Source: Planococcus ruber
GTDB taxonomy: Bacteria > Bacillota > Bacilli > Bacillales_A > Planococcaceae
Direction: 5' to 3'
Length of the DNA: 64,000 nucleotides
Assembly: GCF_022819085.1 (NCBI RefSeq)
Contig: NZ_JALHAG010000001.1
Span: 517,395 to 581,394, forward strand
A program made the position numbers and the translations under genes. A model generated the notes under the pieces. That model ran no database searches and was not told where the DNA came from. It saw only the letters and a list, made by a program, of their open reading frames with translations. Shown piece by piece: positions 41,894 to 49,488 of the stretch; within the stretch, counting starts at the first letter, position 1; each line of letters begins with the position of its first letter.

Positions 41894-42595
41894 TCAGCAC
41901 CGCACATATTTCCGTTTGAACCCGAGCTGGCCCCGGTCCACCGCTTTTTGGATGGCTTCAGAAGCAAGCAAAGTGCTGCTTTTTTTCTCGTCTTTGCGGA
42001 TTTCTACCGGACCGACGGCTGCAGCCGTTTCCACTGCTTTTTCATGAAGCGGTTCGAAGGAAATTGCGGTGGTCAAGATAAAATTGTTCATCGATACTTT
42101 GGTGCGGTCTGGTGCGTCGTGGATCTGTTCTTTTGCTTGGTCAAGCATTGCGGAAAGTTTGTATTTGTCGAACGCACTGTCCGGCCATCTCCCGAGCAGC
42201 CAGCAATAGCAGCTCCAGCCTGCAGACATCTTCAGTTCCTCGCCGCTCGCTATCCATTTATCCGCCAGTTCCTGGGCAAATGGCGCTTCCGCCAAAGAAA
42301 CAGCTACTACATAATCGGACAGCATGAAAAAATAGGCGTCTTCCATCCAGCGGTCAAATTCTTCCGGTGTTTTCATGTCAGAGATCACGCCCGCAAAATA
42401 CATGGCATCGAAGTTGCCGGTAGCGTAAAGCTCATCAGCTAAAGCCTGGTCTTTCTTGATTTTCTTGGCAAGCGGCTTCATTGCGCCTGTAGCGACACCG
42501 AAAAGCGGCTCCCGTGCCCCGTTGCTGAGGTACCTTTTTTTCGTGCGCTCTGTGCCGAGTGCTTCCAGTTCTTTTAATACGGTATCCCGATCCAT
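41894..42595 (-). CDS. DNA alkylation repair protein (AlkD-like HEAT repeat)
   Basis: 233 residues, all-helical HEAT-like fold of the AlkC/AlkD glycosylase superfamily that removes alkylated bases or binds distorted DNA. Recognisable segments are FGVATGAMKPLAKKIKKDQALADELYATGNFDAMYFAGVISD and SDYVVAVSLAEAPFAQELADKWI. The gene has a terminator of its own and a LexA-like box 50-60 bp upstream of ATG 42595, so SOS induction is likely. Whether the catalytic Asp of AlkD is conserved cannot be settled without alignment. Confidence 0.88.
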   Translation of the reverse strand: MDRDTVLKELEALGTERTKKRYLSNGAREPLFGVATGAMKPLAKKIKKDQALADELYATGNFDAMYFAGVISDMKTPEEFDRWMEDAYFFMLSDYVVAVSLAEAPFAQELADKWIASGEELKMSAGWSCYCWLLGRWPDSAFDKYKLSAMLDQAKEQIHDAPDRTKVSMNNFILTTAISFEPLHEKAVETAAAVGPVEIRKDEKKSSTLLASEAIQKAVDRGQLGFKRKYVRC

Positions 42596-42915
42596 TTCCG
42601 TCGCATCCTTTCGTTTAGAAGAATAAAATAATGTCGAAATAGCAGAACGTATATTCGTTAGTTTACCACAAAATTCATTGATTTCGATCTATTCCAGTGG
42701 AATTATTGTAACAGAGAACCGTGAGAGATCTTATCTTGAATTCGAGGCATATAAATTGTTTCGGGCACGGGGGAGGAGTAAAATTAAAAGCAGCTACCCG
42801 GATCGTTTCATTTTCATCCGAGAAGTGGTTTGCGACGGAAACAATAGGGAATCAAGGACATTAAGCAATAGATTTAAGCTGAGGAAACAAAAAATCATAA
42901 AGTAGGTGCATCAGT
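42596..42915. other. 320-bp divergent intergenic region
   Basis: It holds the LexA-like box of the alkylation repair gene (42644-42657) and an MhqR-like partial palindrome (42732-42749). The short open frame at 42678-42905 has no ribosome binding site or family likeness, so no gene is called. Confidence 0.6.
42644..42657 (-). promoter_or_regulatory. LexA-like box upstream of the DNA alkylation repair gene
   Basis: On the minus strand CGAATATACGTTCT matches CGAACRNRYGTTYC at 12 of 14 positions. It is 49-62 bp before the start codon, overlapping a TATACG that could be part of a -10. Confidence 0.5.
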
Positions 42916-43239
42916 ATGGAAACGAACAAGATGATTCTAAAGACAAGTGATTGGGTAAAAGGCAAATCCCGCCACGGTGAACTGATTATCGGCTATATCG
43001 ATTCCATGAATGTCCTGAAAGAAGCTGTGAATGTTACTGTGGTAGAAAGCGACAATGAAGCCATTATCGGCATGACGATCGCAATGCCGATCCAAATCGT
43101 CGAAAGCCTGCCCGCAGCAGAATCGAAGGAAGTGGCGGAGTTGGAATTCCTGATTGATCTTGCCTTAGCTACGGATGATAAAGAATGGTTCCAGGATCTT
43201 TCAAGCCAGTTAAATGAGAAAAAACAAGCGGTTAATTAA
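42916..43239 (+). CDS. IDEAL-domain protein
   Basis: 107 residues. The C-terminal third contains an IDEAL domain (EVAELEFLIDLALATDDKEWFQDLSSQLNE), a short helical motif found in Bacillales proteins such as YpiB. The N-terminal 65 residues form a beta-rich domain (TSDWVKGKSRHGELIIGYID, AVNVTVVESDN). No enzymatic function is known; IDEAL is thought to mediate protein contacts. AAAGTAGGTGCATCAGT precedes ATG 42916. Terminators follow on both strands. Confidence 0.78.
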   Translation: METNKMILKTSDWVKGKSRHGELIIGYIDSMNVLKEAVNVTVVESDNEAIIGMTIAMPIQIVESLPAAESKEVAELEFLIDLALATDDKEWFQDLSSQLNEKKQAVN

Positions 43240-43264
43240 TCCGTTGGTTGCAATAGAATTTACT

Positions 43265-43298
43265 AAAGCCGGCAAGGGTTTCACATGCCGGCTTTTTT
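43265..43298 (+). terminator. Terminator after the IDEAL gene
   Basis: AAGCCGGCA/TGCCGGCTT with an 11-nt loop, then TTTTT. Confidence 0.9.
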
Positions 43299-43300
43299 GT

Positions 43301-43337
43301 GCAAAAAGAAAGAGCAGCCGCTTCGGCTGCCCTTTTT
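43301..43337 (-). terminator. Terminator after the ytxG-like gene
   Basis: GCAGCCG/CGGCTGC around CTT (extended by a G-C pair), followed on the minus strand by TCTTTCTTTTT. It also has a T-run on the plus strand. Confidence 0.85.
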
Positions 43338-43348
43338 TAAATCCGAGA

Positions 43349-43819
43349 CTAGTTTTCAAATTCATAGACAGGGTCTGCATGTTCTTCCAGCTTATGCTTC
43401 GGGAGCTGTTTTTCCTGTGCCATGGCAAGCATCGTCACCGCGGTATTGCTCCATTGTTCGACTTGCTTTTGCTGATGGCGGTCATTGTCGACTTGATGCG
43501 TAATATCCGTCGTAATGGCGCGAACCGATGAGTTCAAATCCACTACTGAATTCTTAGTGCCTTTGGCTGCATCGAGGAACAACGTGATTTTCTCTGACTT
43601 CACTTGTACATCTTCTTTGATCTCATTGGCATGGTGCTGCAGGCTTGTCGTTTCAAGTTTTAAATTGTCCATCCGGTCTTTTAAATTATTCGCAGACCCT
43701 TTGATTTCCTTCATCGGTTCTTTAATCCCTTTGATCATTAAGAACACTCCGACACCTGCGATAATGATGCCAAGTACGACGATCCCCAGTGCTGCATAGA
43801 GCCAAATTGTAGAATCCAT
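43349..43819 (-). CDS. ytxG: DUF948 family general stress protein (YtxG-like)
   Basis: 156 residues: one N-terminal membrane helix (about 6-28) followed by a long helical coiled-coil-like region (MKEIKGSANNLKDRMDNLKLETTSLQHHANEIK) typical for DUF948. YtxG of B. subtilis belongs to the sigma-B/sigma-H stress regulon with ytxH; no ytxH-like gene is adjacent here. GAGGAGGAAACAG precedes ATG 43819. A GGGTAT with a weak -35 at sigma-B spacing lies upstream. The molecular role is unknown. Confidence 0.82.
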   Translation of the reverse strand: MDSTIWLYAALGIVVLGIIIAGVGVFLMIKGIKEPMKEIKGSANNLKDRMDNLKLETTSLQHHANEIKEDVQVKSEKITLFLDAAKGTKNSVVDLNSSVRAITTDITHQVDNDRHQQKQVEQWSNTAVTMLAMAQEKQLPKHKLEEHADPVYEFEN

Positions 43820-43859
43820 TCTGTTTCCTCCTCAAATCGATAAATGTCTTTGATGTGCT

Positions 43860-43885
43860 ATACCCGATACCGGCAATTGACTAAC
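43860..43885 (-). promoter_or_regulatory. Weak sigma-B-like promoter before the ytxG-like gene
   Basis: On the minus strand GTTAGT (43885-43880), 14 bp, GGGTAT (43865-43860). The -10 is consensus; the -35 shares only about half of GTTTAA. Confidence 0.35.
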
Positions 43886-43943
43886 ATAAGCTGGCCGCCT
43901 TGCCTGATGGGTAAAACCGGAAGAGGAAAAAAGGAGATGAAAA

Positions 43944-44231
43944 TCAAGTACGGGAAAATTCATCCCGAAATGAGTCTTCCAAATAGAACGTGATCTCTTT
44001 TGCCAACCTGCGGGCATTTAAGTTAAATCGGGCATCCGGGTGGAGGTAGTCGATATGCGTCGTGATCGACAAATTATTTTTTACGGTCCGAATACGGATC
44101 AGCTGTTCTTTATTGGGTGATGGGCCCTCGGCGTTCCAACCGCTGATGCCCACTTGATAGAAGGGAAAGCCTTTTGTGGTCGTTCCATGATCGATATTCT
44201 CTGTCCACTCCATAAACTCCCAGTTGTGCAT
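43944..44231 (-). CDS. Small hypothetical protein
   Basis: 95 residues, soluble, rich in Trp, Tyr, Asn and acidic residues, with a predicted mixed fold (HNWEFMEWTENIDHGTTTKGFPFYQVGISGWNAEG). No family is recognised. GAGGAAAGGAGTTTTCAC gives an excellent ribosome binding site for ATG 44231. It follows the LCP gene by 48 nt in the same direction and could be its operon partner. Confidence 0.7.
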   Translation of the reverse strand: MHNWEFMEWTENIDHGTTTKGFPFYQVGISGWNAEGPSPNKEQLIRIRTVKNNLSITTHIDYLHPDARFNLNARRLAKEITFYLEDSFRDEFSRT

Positions 44232-44279
44232 GTGAAAACTCCTTTCCTCGAGCAATAAATGCATTCTGTATGAGGAAAC

Positions 44280-45215
44280 TTACTTGAAAAATTCCTCTAA
44301 CACGTTTTGATTTGCTTTTAAATCCAATACCAGCACTTCCCCAATATCTTTCCGTTCTTCTGTGAATGTGTCTGCCGCCGGGATGCGAAGCGTCTCCATA
44401 TCGGCTGTTCCGTTTTGGATCAGGGACTTGCCAAGGCTGAGCATTAACTTTTTATCAATATCCGTATCGATATACGTATCGGCAGCTGCAATTATTTTTC
44501 GCAGATTGAGCAAGGTCTTAAATTCGACTCCTTGGTCTTTCACCGCGGACAGCACTTCCTGCTGCCTTTCGACGCGTCCATAGTCGCTGTTCTTGTCATG
44601 CCGGAAACGGACATAGCCCAATAATTGATCGCCATGCAAGGTCTGTTTTCCAGGTTCTAACGTCATGCCGATGCCGTGGGACATTTCATATGGAATGTCG
44701 ATTTCGATGCCGCTTGGGATGATGAGGTCTAAAAGCTTAGGGAACCCGTTAAAATCAACGGCTGCATAATAGTCCGTTTTGATGCCAAAATTCTCTTCTA
44801 TTGTTTCACTGACCAATTCAGGGCCGCCGAAGGCATGGGCAGCATTGATTTTTTGCATGCCGTGTTCGGGAATATGGACATAGGCATCGCGCATGATGGA
44901 GGCAAGGCGGACTCTTTTAGATTCGGGTTGGTAGTTTACAATCATCAACGCGTCCGATAATCCATATTCCTCTTCTCTTCGATCGCTTCCGATCAAGAGA
45001 AGATTGATGCTCTCCATGTCAAAGTCTGCAATTTCCTCGTCTGTCTCGTCAGATTCCTTGTTTATGTATGGAGCGGGACCGGAAGTTTCGTTTTTTTTCG
45101 GGTTAAATTGGCTGTAGGCGGTAGCACAAGCAAGCGCTAAACTGGCTGCTAATATGCCCATCAGCAAAATGGAGACTTTTTTTCTTTTGATTTTCCTGAT
45201 TTTTGCTCGTTTCAT
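44280..45215 (-). CDS. LytR-CpsA-Psr (LCP) family protein, second copy
   Basis: 311-residue membrane-anchored glycopolymer ligase. A Lys/Arg-rich start (MKRAKIRKIKRKK) and one membrane helix (about 14-34) are followed by an acidic linker and the LCP domain (LLLIGSDRREEEYGLSDALMIV, ASIMRDAYVHIPEHG, LGYVRFRHDKNSDYGRVERQQEV). In the first motif the usual D-T/N-R reads SDRR, and the R-T-D site reads LSDA, so substrate binding may differ from the LCP at 25845. It shares a 167-bp divergent regulatory region with the XRE-DUF1232 gene, making it the likely target of that regulator. Confidence 0.9.
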   Translation of the reverse strand: MKRAKIRKIKRKKVSILLMGILAASLALACATAYSQFNPKKNETSGPAPYINKESDETDEEIADFDMESINLLLIGSDRREEEYGLSDALMIVNYQPESKRVRLASIMRDAYVHIPEHGMQKINAAHAFGGPELVSETIEENFGIKTDYYAAVDFNGFPKLLDLIIPSGIEIDIPYEMSHGIGMTLEPGKQTLHGDQLLGYVRFRHDKNSDYGRVERQQEVLSAVKDQGVEFKTLLNLRKIIAAADTYIDTDIDKKLMLSLGKSLIQNGTADMETLRIPAADTFTEERKDIGEVLVLDLKANQNVLEEFFK

Positions 45216-45271
45216 TCCATCACCTCATCTTTTCTTGGAAAACGGTCAGTCTACCAAGAGTTTAAAGAGGT

Positions 45272-45288
45272 GTTGACAATTTGTCAAC
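45272..45288. promoter_or_regulatory. Operator 1: perfect palindrome with divergent -35 elements
   Basis: GTTGACAATTTGTCAAC is a perfect 8-bp inverted repeat around one base. Each arm contains TTGACA: plus strand 45273-45278 with a weak -10 (TAATTT, 45296-45301), minus strand 45287-45282 with TAAACT (45264-45259), both at 17-bp spacing. A protein bound here would cover the -35 of both divergent genes. Confidence 0.65.
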
Positions 45289-45298
45289 GAATAGCTAA

Positions 45299-45315
45299 TT
45301 TGACAATATATCAAC
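45299..45315 (+). promoter_or_regulatory. Operator 2 and -35 of the XRE-DUF1232 gene
   Basis: TTTGACAATATATCAAC matches operator 1 at 14 of 17 positions; centres are 27 bp apart. Its TTGACA (45300-45305) is spaced 17 bp from TAAAGT (45323-45328), the best promoter for the downstream gene. Confidence 0.6.
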
Positions 45316-45382
45316 GAGTGCTTAAAGTAGAAACCATCAAGATTTAAACACCAGCCATTAGAAATGGAAGGAGGAAGTTCAT

Positions 45383-46042
45383 TTGCCAGAAATAAAAAAG
45401 GGCATCGGCGAATTATTGCAGAAAAAGTGGAATGAACGAAATTATACACTCCGGCATTTTGCGGAGTTGACCGGAGTGGATAAAGCGACAATTTCTCGGA
45501 TCCTCAATGGCAAAAGAAAGCCTACGCTTGACCATTTAAAAGTTTTTGCCCAAGTATTAGAGATGCCGCTCTCTGATTTAATTGCTGCTGAAAGCACGGC
45601 AGTGGATTTGCCGAAAGCGGCAAAGCGAAGTGCCTCGGAAGAAGGGGAAGAAAAAGCGGCGACGGCTGAGATGCGGCATATGCTGGCACTGGTGAAAATG
45701 CAGGATGAACGCATCACGATGGACCGGATTGCTGCCGAACTGGACGGCTGCTCTTTATTTGCGGAAACCGAGGAAGGGCATGAAATGTTAAAAGAGTCGT
45801 TCAGCTCGAAAGTAAAGCATTTCGGAAATGCCGGCCGCTACCTGCAGTTATTAAAAAAATGGAAGCAGCATTACGACCAAGCGAACGGCACAAAAAAAGA
45901 GCTGGCCATCATGGGCGGAGCATTGCTGTATTTCATCATGCCGCTTGATCTTCTCCATGACTACCTCTTTGCCATCGGCTATTTGGACGACTGTTTGGCC
46001 ATCCAATTGGCGAATAGCCGCCTCGAATCAAAAATTGGATAA
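45383..46042 (+). CDS. XRE-family regulator fused to a DUF1232 (YkvA) domain
   Basis: 219 residues. Residues ~8-65 form a Cro/C1-type helix-turn-helix (LRHFAELTGVDKATISRILNGKRKPT). A charged linker and helical middle part follow, then a C-terminal DUF1232-like domain (about 155-210) with hydrophobic ALLYFIMPLDLLHDYLFAIGYLDD, potentially membrane-associated. The start TTG 45383 has AAGGAGGAAG upstream. The two operators overlapping its own promoter suggest autorepression and co-control of the divergent LCP gene. Such a fusion would suit a regulator that senses membrane or envelope state; that is inference. Confidence 0.85.
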   Translation: MPEIKKGIGELLQKKWNERNYTLRHFAELTGVDKATISRILNGKRKPTLDHLKVFAQVLEMPLSDLIAAESTAVDLPKAAKRSASEEGEEKAATAEMRHMLALVKMQDERITMDRIAAELDGCSLFAETEEGHEMLKESFSSKVKHFGNAGRYLQLLKKWKQHYDQANGTKKELAIMGGALLYFIMPLDLLHDYLFAIGYLDDCLAIQLANSRLESKIG

Positions 46043-46050
46043 AGCAATTT

Positions 46051-46080
46051 AAAAAAGCCATCCCAACGGATGGCTTTTTT
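46051..46080. terminator. Bidirectional terminator between XRE-DUF1232 and YoaK genes
   Basis: A 13-bp perfect stem AAAAAAGCCATCC/GGATGGCTTTTTT with CAAC loop. Confidence 0.92.
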
Positions 46081-46757
46081 TATGGTTTTGACAAGGCAGG
46101 AGAAAGCAGAGCCCAGGCAAAAGCACCGGTGGAGATGAAGAAAGCGGCCCATAAATGGTAGTCGGCGTTCAATAAAATGGTGAGAGTGCCTGCCCCGACG
46201 CCAAGCACAAAAATAAGGATGGTGGCTGCCAGGTTGACAAGATGCCGTTTGGCTTCTGCATCTTTCCGGAAAATCATTTGATAAAAGAGGCCCATCAGAT
46301 TTCTCAAATTGCCGGTCATAATTCCGTTATTAACCATGGTTTCATTGACGTTTCGGAATGTAGTCAGGACAAAACCGGCAAGGAGGCCCAAGGCAATTAA
46401 GACGATCAAGTCCTCCGTCCGCTTTTCAAAAATTGCGAGAAAGAGCAAAAGGATGGACTGGAAGAAAAGAAAATAGCGGTATTTGGCAAACCCTTTTTCT
46501 TTATATCGATGCAGCATCGCTTCTCCGGCAAATGCGCCGGCTGCAAATCCCGCTATGACCCAAACGTGGCTGAGGGCTTCCTGCCATTCTCCAGAAAAGA
46601 GCTTGGCGCTCATGCTGACAAAGTTGCCGGTTTGGGCACTGGCAAATACCTCGTCCTGCACCAGAAAAGTATAGGCATCGATAAAGCCCATCAAGAAACA
46701 GACGATGATGGTGAGAATTGTGCTGGAAACTGCGTATTTTTTATGAGAAATTTTCAT
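46080..46757 (-). CDS. YoaK family membrane protein (DUF1275)
   Basis: 225 residues with about six hydrophobic helices. The opening CFLMGFIDAYTFLVQDEVFASAQTGNFV matches the DUF1275/YoaK signature (G-x-x-D-A, with TGN). A later GIMTGNLRNL repeat suggests an internal duplication. No function is established; a small-molecule transporter is plausible. ATG 46757 is preferred over the three-codon longer form because of spacing from GAAAGG. Its stop codon lies within the bidirectional terminator. Confidence 0.87.
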   Translation of the reverse strand: MKISHKKYAVSSTILTIIVCFLMGFIDAYTFLVQDEVFASAQTGNFVSMSAKLFSGEWQEALSHVWVIAGFAAGAFAGEAMLHRYKEKGFAKYRYFLFFQSILLLFLAIFEKRTEDLIVLIALGLLAGFVLTTFRNVNETMVNNGIMTGNLRNLMGLFYQMIFRKDAEAKRHLVNLAATILIFVLGVGAGTLTILLNADYHLWAAFFISTGAFAWALLSPALSKP

Positions 46758-46877
46758 TGCACCCAATACCTTTCTGCGAATTGATCAACCTATCTATAAA
46801 AGCCAATTGAAGTATGGCATATCCCATTGCCAAAAGGAAAGCGAAAGGTGAAGAGCCGCGGCAAACGAGATATCGTA

Positions 46878-46913
46878 AAAATAAAAAGCCAGCAGACCGT
46901 GTCTGTTGGCTTT
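46878..46913 (-). terminator. Terminator after the second DedA gene
   Basis: AAAGCCAGCAGAC/GTCTGTTGGCTTT (one G-U) with CGT loop, followed by TTATTTTTA on the minus strand. Confidence 0.8.
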
Positions 46914-46923
46914 GCATAATTTT

Positions 46924-47520
46924 TTAAATGGATCTCACTTTACGCCGCTGCTTCAGTACAAACCAAATCACGACAAGGGCAATCGGAATCAATAAGTAGT
47001 TGGCGTATTGGCCGAATAATTCACCAGCCATTGCCCATTGCGGCCCGAGGCGATAGCCCAAGTATACATAGATCGCTGTGACCGGCAGCATGGCGAGGTA
47101 CGTGAAGAACATAAATTTCCACACATTCATTTTAGCCATCCCGCATGGAATGGAAACGGCTGTACGGACTCCGGGAACGAATCTTCCTAAAAAGGCGACA
47201 CCCGCGCCGTATTTTTCGAAAAAGCGGTCGGATTTATCAATATGCTCTTCCTTGACCAGAAAATACTTTCCGTATTTGATAACCATTGGTCGTCCGCCGT
47301 AGCGTCCCAGTGCATATAAAGTCAACGGCCCAAGCACCCCGCCGATCGAACCGGCTAAAATCGCGCCAATTAAAACGAGGTCACCTTCATATACCCAATA
47401 GCCTGCCAAAGGAAGCACCAGCTCAGCGGGCACAAATTCAAACGTCAGCGCAAGCATGATCCCGAAATAGGATAAACTCTTCAGCGCCTCCATCATCTGC
47501 AAAATCAAAACTTCCATCAT
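46924..47520 (-). CDS. DedA family membrane protein, second copy
   Basis: 198 residues. FEFVPAELVLPLAGYWV (re-entrant start) and GRFVPGVRTAVSIPCGMAKMN (the F/G-R-F-x-P-x-x-R-T core with the key arginine) make it a more typical DedA member than the copy at 13120. Likely a lipid-carrier or phospholipid translocase affecting envelope homeostasis. ATG 47520 has GGAGGTTGT upstream; seven in-frame codons precede it. It is followed by its own terminator. Confidence 0.92.
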   Translation of the reverse strand: MMEVLILQMMEALKSLSYFGIMLALTFEFVPAELVLPLAGYWVYEGDLVLIGAILAGSIGGVLGPLTLYALGRYGGRPMVIKYGKYFLVKEEHIDKSDRFFEKYGAGVAFLGRFVPGVRTAVSIPCGMAKMNVWKFMFFTYLAMLPVTAIYVYLGYRLGPQWAMAGELFGQYANYLLIPIALVVIWFVLKQRRKVRSI

Positions 47521-47557
47521 ACAACCTCCATTAATGTTCACGGTCCACGAAATAAAA

Positions 47558-47563
47558 AGTATA
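47558..47563 (-). promoter_or_regulatory. Candidate extended -10 of the second DedA gene
   Basis: TGGTATACT on the minus strand, 38 bp before ATG 47520; the -35 region is weak. Confidence 0.35.
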
Positions 47564-47732
47564 CCATACTGTAAAGAAACGGAAAATAGGAATTTCCTCG
47601 TTACTGTCGTTTAATCCAGCTGACTTCGTTTATATTAGAAAGAGCCCGGATTGCCTGAAGATTAGAATTCCTCTATTTCTTTAGGACGCCAGAAGAAAAT
47701 AAAAGTTCGAGGAATTCTTAAAAAGAAACTTG

Positions 47733-47759
47733 TGAAACTATTTTTTTGAAACTTACGTC
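47733..47759 (+). promoter_or_regulatory. ECF-type autoregulatory promoter of the sigma factor gene
   Basis: TGAAAC (47733-47738), 17 bp, CGTC (47756-47759) equals the sigma-M/sigma-X class consensus; the spacer contains a T-run, common in ECF promoters. It lies 30 bp upstream of the sigma gene, so self-activation is likely. Confidence 0.65.
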
Positions 47760-47788
47760 TATGGGGTGTTTAAAAAGGGAGTGATGGT

Positions 47789-48340
47789 GTGGCAAATGAA
47801 TACATAGAATGGACTGCAAAAGAGCAGCTAAAAGAAGCCATGGACGAACACGGGGAATACTTGATCCGGCTCGCTTATTTATACGTGAAGGATTGGGCGG
47901 CAGCAGAAGACATCGTACAAGAAGTTTTCTTGGCGTATTACCAGAAAGCGGAGCAGTTTCAACAGCGCGCATCGCTAAAAACATATCTTTCCAAGATCGC
48001 CGTCAACAAATGCCATGATCATCTCCGGAGCTGGAAAAATCGGCGCTCCCTGTTTACAGAATCGATCGGCCAGTTGATTTCACGGAACAAAACGCCAGAA
48101 GAAGCGGTAGAACAGCTGTCTGGCCAAGCAGTGCTAATGAAAAAAGTTCTTGCGCTGCCTATCCATTACCGGGAAGCGATTCTTCTTTATTATTACCAGG
48201 AATTCACAACAAAAGAAATCAGCCAGGTGCTGGGCTGTTCTGAAAACACAGTAAAAACTCGGCTGCGAAGAGCAAAGAGCCTACTGAAAGAGAAGATTCA
48301 TGCACAGGAATGGGAGGGGCTACTGGATGAACAAATTTAA
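47789..48340 (+). CDS. ECF-type RNA polymerase sigma factor
   Basis: 183 residues with sigma-2 (about 22-88, LAYLYVKDWAAAEDIVQEVFLAYYQKAEQF) and sigma-4 (about 115-165, LPIHYREAILLYYYQEFTTKEISQVLGCSENTVKTRLRRAKSLL) and no region 3, the ECF layout. Closest in style to SigV/SigX/SigM-type factors. GTG 47789 follows AAAGGGAGTGATG. The next gene overlaps by 14 nt and encodes the putative anti-sigma protein. The promoter matches the class such factors recognise, giving positive feedback; LCP at 25845 is a candidate target. Confidence 0.93.
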   Translation: MANEYIEWTAKEQLKEAMDEHGEYLIRLAYLYVKDWAAAEDIVQEVFLAYYQKAEQFQQRASLKTYLSKIAVNKCHDHLRSWKNRRSLFTESIGQLISRNKTPEEAVEQLSGQAVLMKKVLALPIHYREAILLYYYQEFTTKEISQVLGCSENTVKTRLRRAKSLLKEKIHAQEWEGLLDEQI

Positions 48341-49277
48341 ACGGGAAATGGATAAGGTTATTGGAGAAAAACCCCGCTTTTCTGAGTCGATGAAAGATAA
48401 AATTCTTTTGAAGATGAACGATGAAACCAAGTCAACGAAACAATCACGGAATCGTTTCAACACTTTCAAAGTTTCTGCGCTATTTCTCATTTTGTTGGCA
48501 TTTGTCGGATCTTTTCTCGCCTATGCTCTTGCCCAAAATGGAAGCGAGATGCAGCCGGCATCATCTGGACAAAGGATGGTCCCAATCACAAACTTTACAG
48601 ACCAAAGTGAGAATTGGAAAGTGACCTATACACAAAAAGATCTTGGCGACGGCGTCCGCTCGGCGTTTATGTCGGTGGAATTTATCGGCGATGGGCAGCA
48701 GCCGGAAGAAATCAATTATGACTTCACTTATAAAAAGAACCTGGAGTCGTTCGGAGGATCCCTGCTCTTAAATGAAGGATTGAATGAAGCAACTGTTGAT
48801 TTTGATGAATGTTTAAGATGCATCCTTTATAAAGGTACGGACGAAATTCCAGGAGAAATCGAGTGGGAGGGGCAAAAGGAGTTTATGCTTTTGAAAAAAA
48901 CTACAGAGTCCAAATGGCATGAAAGTCCCCTATTTGATGCGAACGGCTATACAATGATTGGAGAAGAAGGGCGCGCCGGTTTCATTTACGGCGAGGCGGC
49001 TCATTTCATCGCAAACAGCCCGCAAAAATACATGTGGCATTTCTGGGGGAGCGACGTTGAACTTACCGGTACTTTCAAAGTACTCGGAAAGCACGAAAAC
49101 AGCAGTGAAGAAATCATTGTTGTGCCAGAAGAGAAGTCCATTCCAAGCCCGAATAACGGGGCAGACCACCATATCCCGACGACTATGGAATTGCCTGAAG
49201 GAGGCATGTGGCAGTTAAAAGCGGTCTTCAATGAAAAAGTGATTGGCACCGTTTATGTGGAAGTGCACGACAAATAA
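48327..49277 (+). CDS. Putative membrane anti-sigma factor with DUF4871-like extracellular domain
   Basis: 316 residues: a ~48-residue cytosolic helix-rich N-terminus, one membrane helix (about 50-70), then a beta-rich extracytoplasmic domain. The late GYTMIGEEGRAGFIYG and KYMWHFWGSDVELTGTFKVLGK segments resemble DUF4871 proteins. No zinc-binding anti-sigma motif (HxxxCxxC) is seen, so binding to sigma would use another fold. The 14-nt overlap with the sigma gene and GGGAGGGG before ATG 48327 show tight coupling. The anti-sigma role is inferred from position and topology. Confidence 0.78.
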   Translation: MNKFKREMDKVIGEKPRFSESMKDKILLKMNDETKSTKQSRNRFNTFKVSALFLILLAFVGSFLAYALAQNGSEMQPASSGQRMVPITNFTDQSENWKVTYTQKDLGDGVRSAFMSVEFIGDGQQPEEINYDFTYKKNLESFGGSLLLNEGLNEATVDFDECLRCILYKGTDEIPGEIEWEGQKEFMLLKKTTESKWHESPLFDANGYTMIGEEGRAGFIYGEAAHFIANSPQKYMWHFWGSDVELTGTFKVLGKHENSSEEIIVVPEEKSIPSPNNGADHHIPTTMELPEGGMWQLKAVFNEKVIGTVYVEVHDK

Positions 49278-49292
49278 TTATCTTTTTAAGAG

Positions 49293-49325
49293 AAAGGCCG
49301 TAAGAAAAATTCTGACGGCCTTTCA
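49293..49325 (+). terminator. Terminator after the sigma/anti-sigma pair
   Basis: AAAGGCCGT/ACGGCCTTT with an internal AGAA/TTCT pair and a short T-run (part of TTTCAATTTG). Confidence 0.75.
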
Positions 49326-49488
49326 ATTTGTTTCTTATTGAAATATTATTTAAAGAGTTGCAGTTAAGCGATTGTGGTAGCCTGTGTCATTGGCACTTAT
49401 GCTCTTTTTCATTTAAACTAGAAAATAGATTGATTTTTAGCACTAGAGTGATTTATTCGCTACTACAACATGAAAGAAGGTCATTTGG

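Noticed and set aside
42678..42905. 75-residue open frame before the IDEAL gene
   Set aside because: It begins at a rare start without ribosome binding site, has unusual composition and contains the MhqR-like palindrome; treated as non-coding.
45246..45491. 81-residue minus-strand open frame in the LCP/XRE gap
   Set aside because: It runs through both operators and the XRE start; no ribosome binding site.
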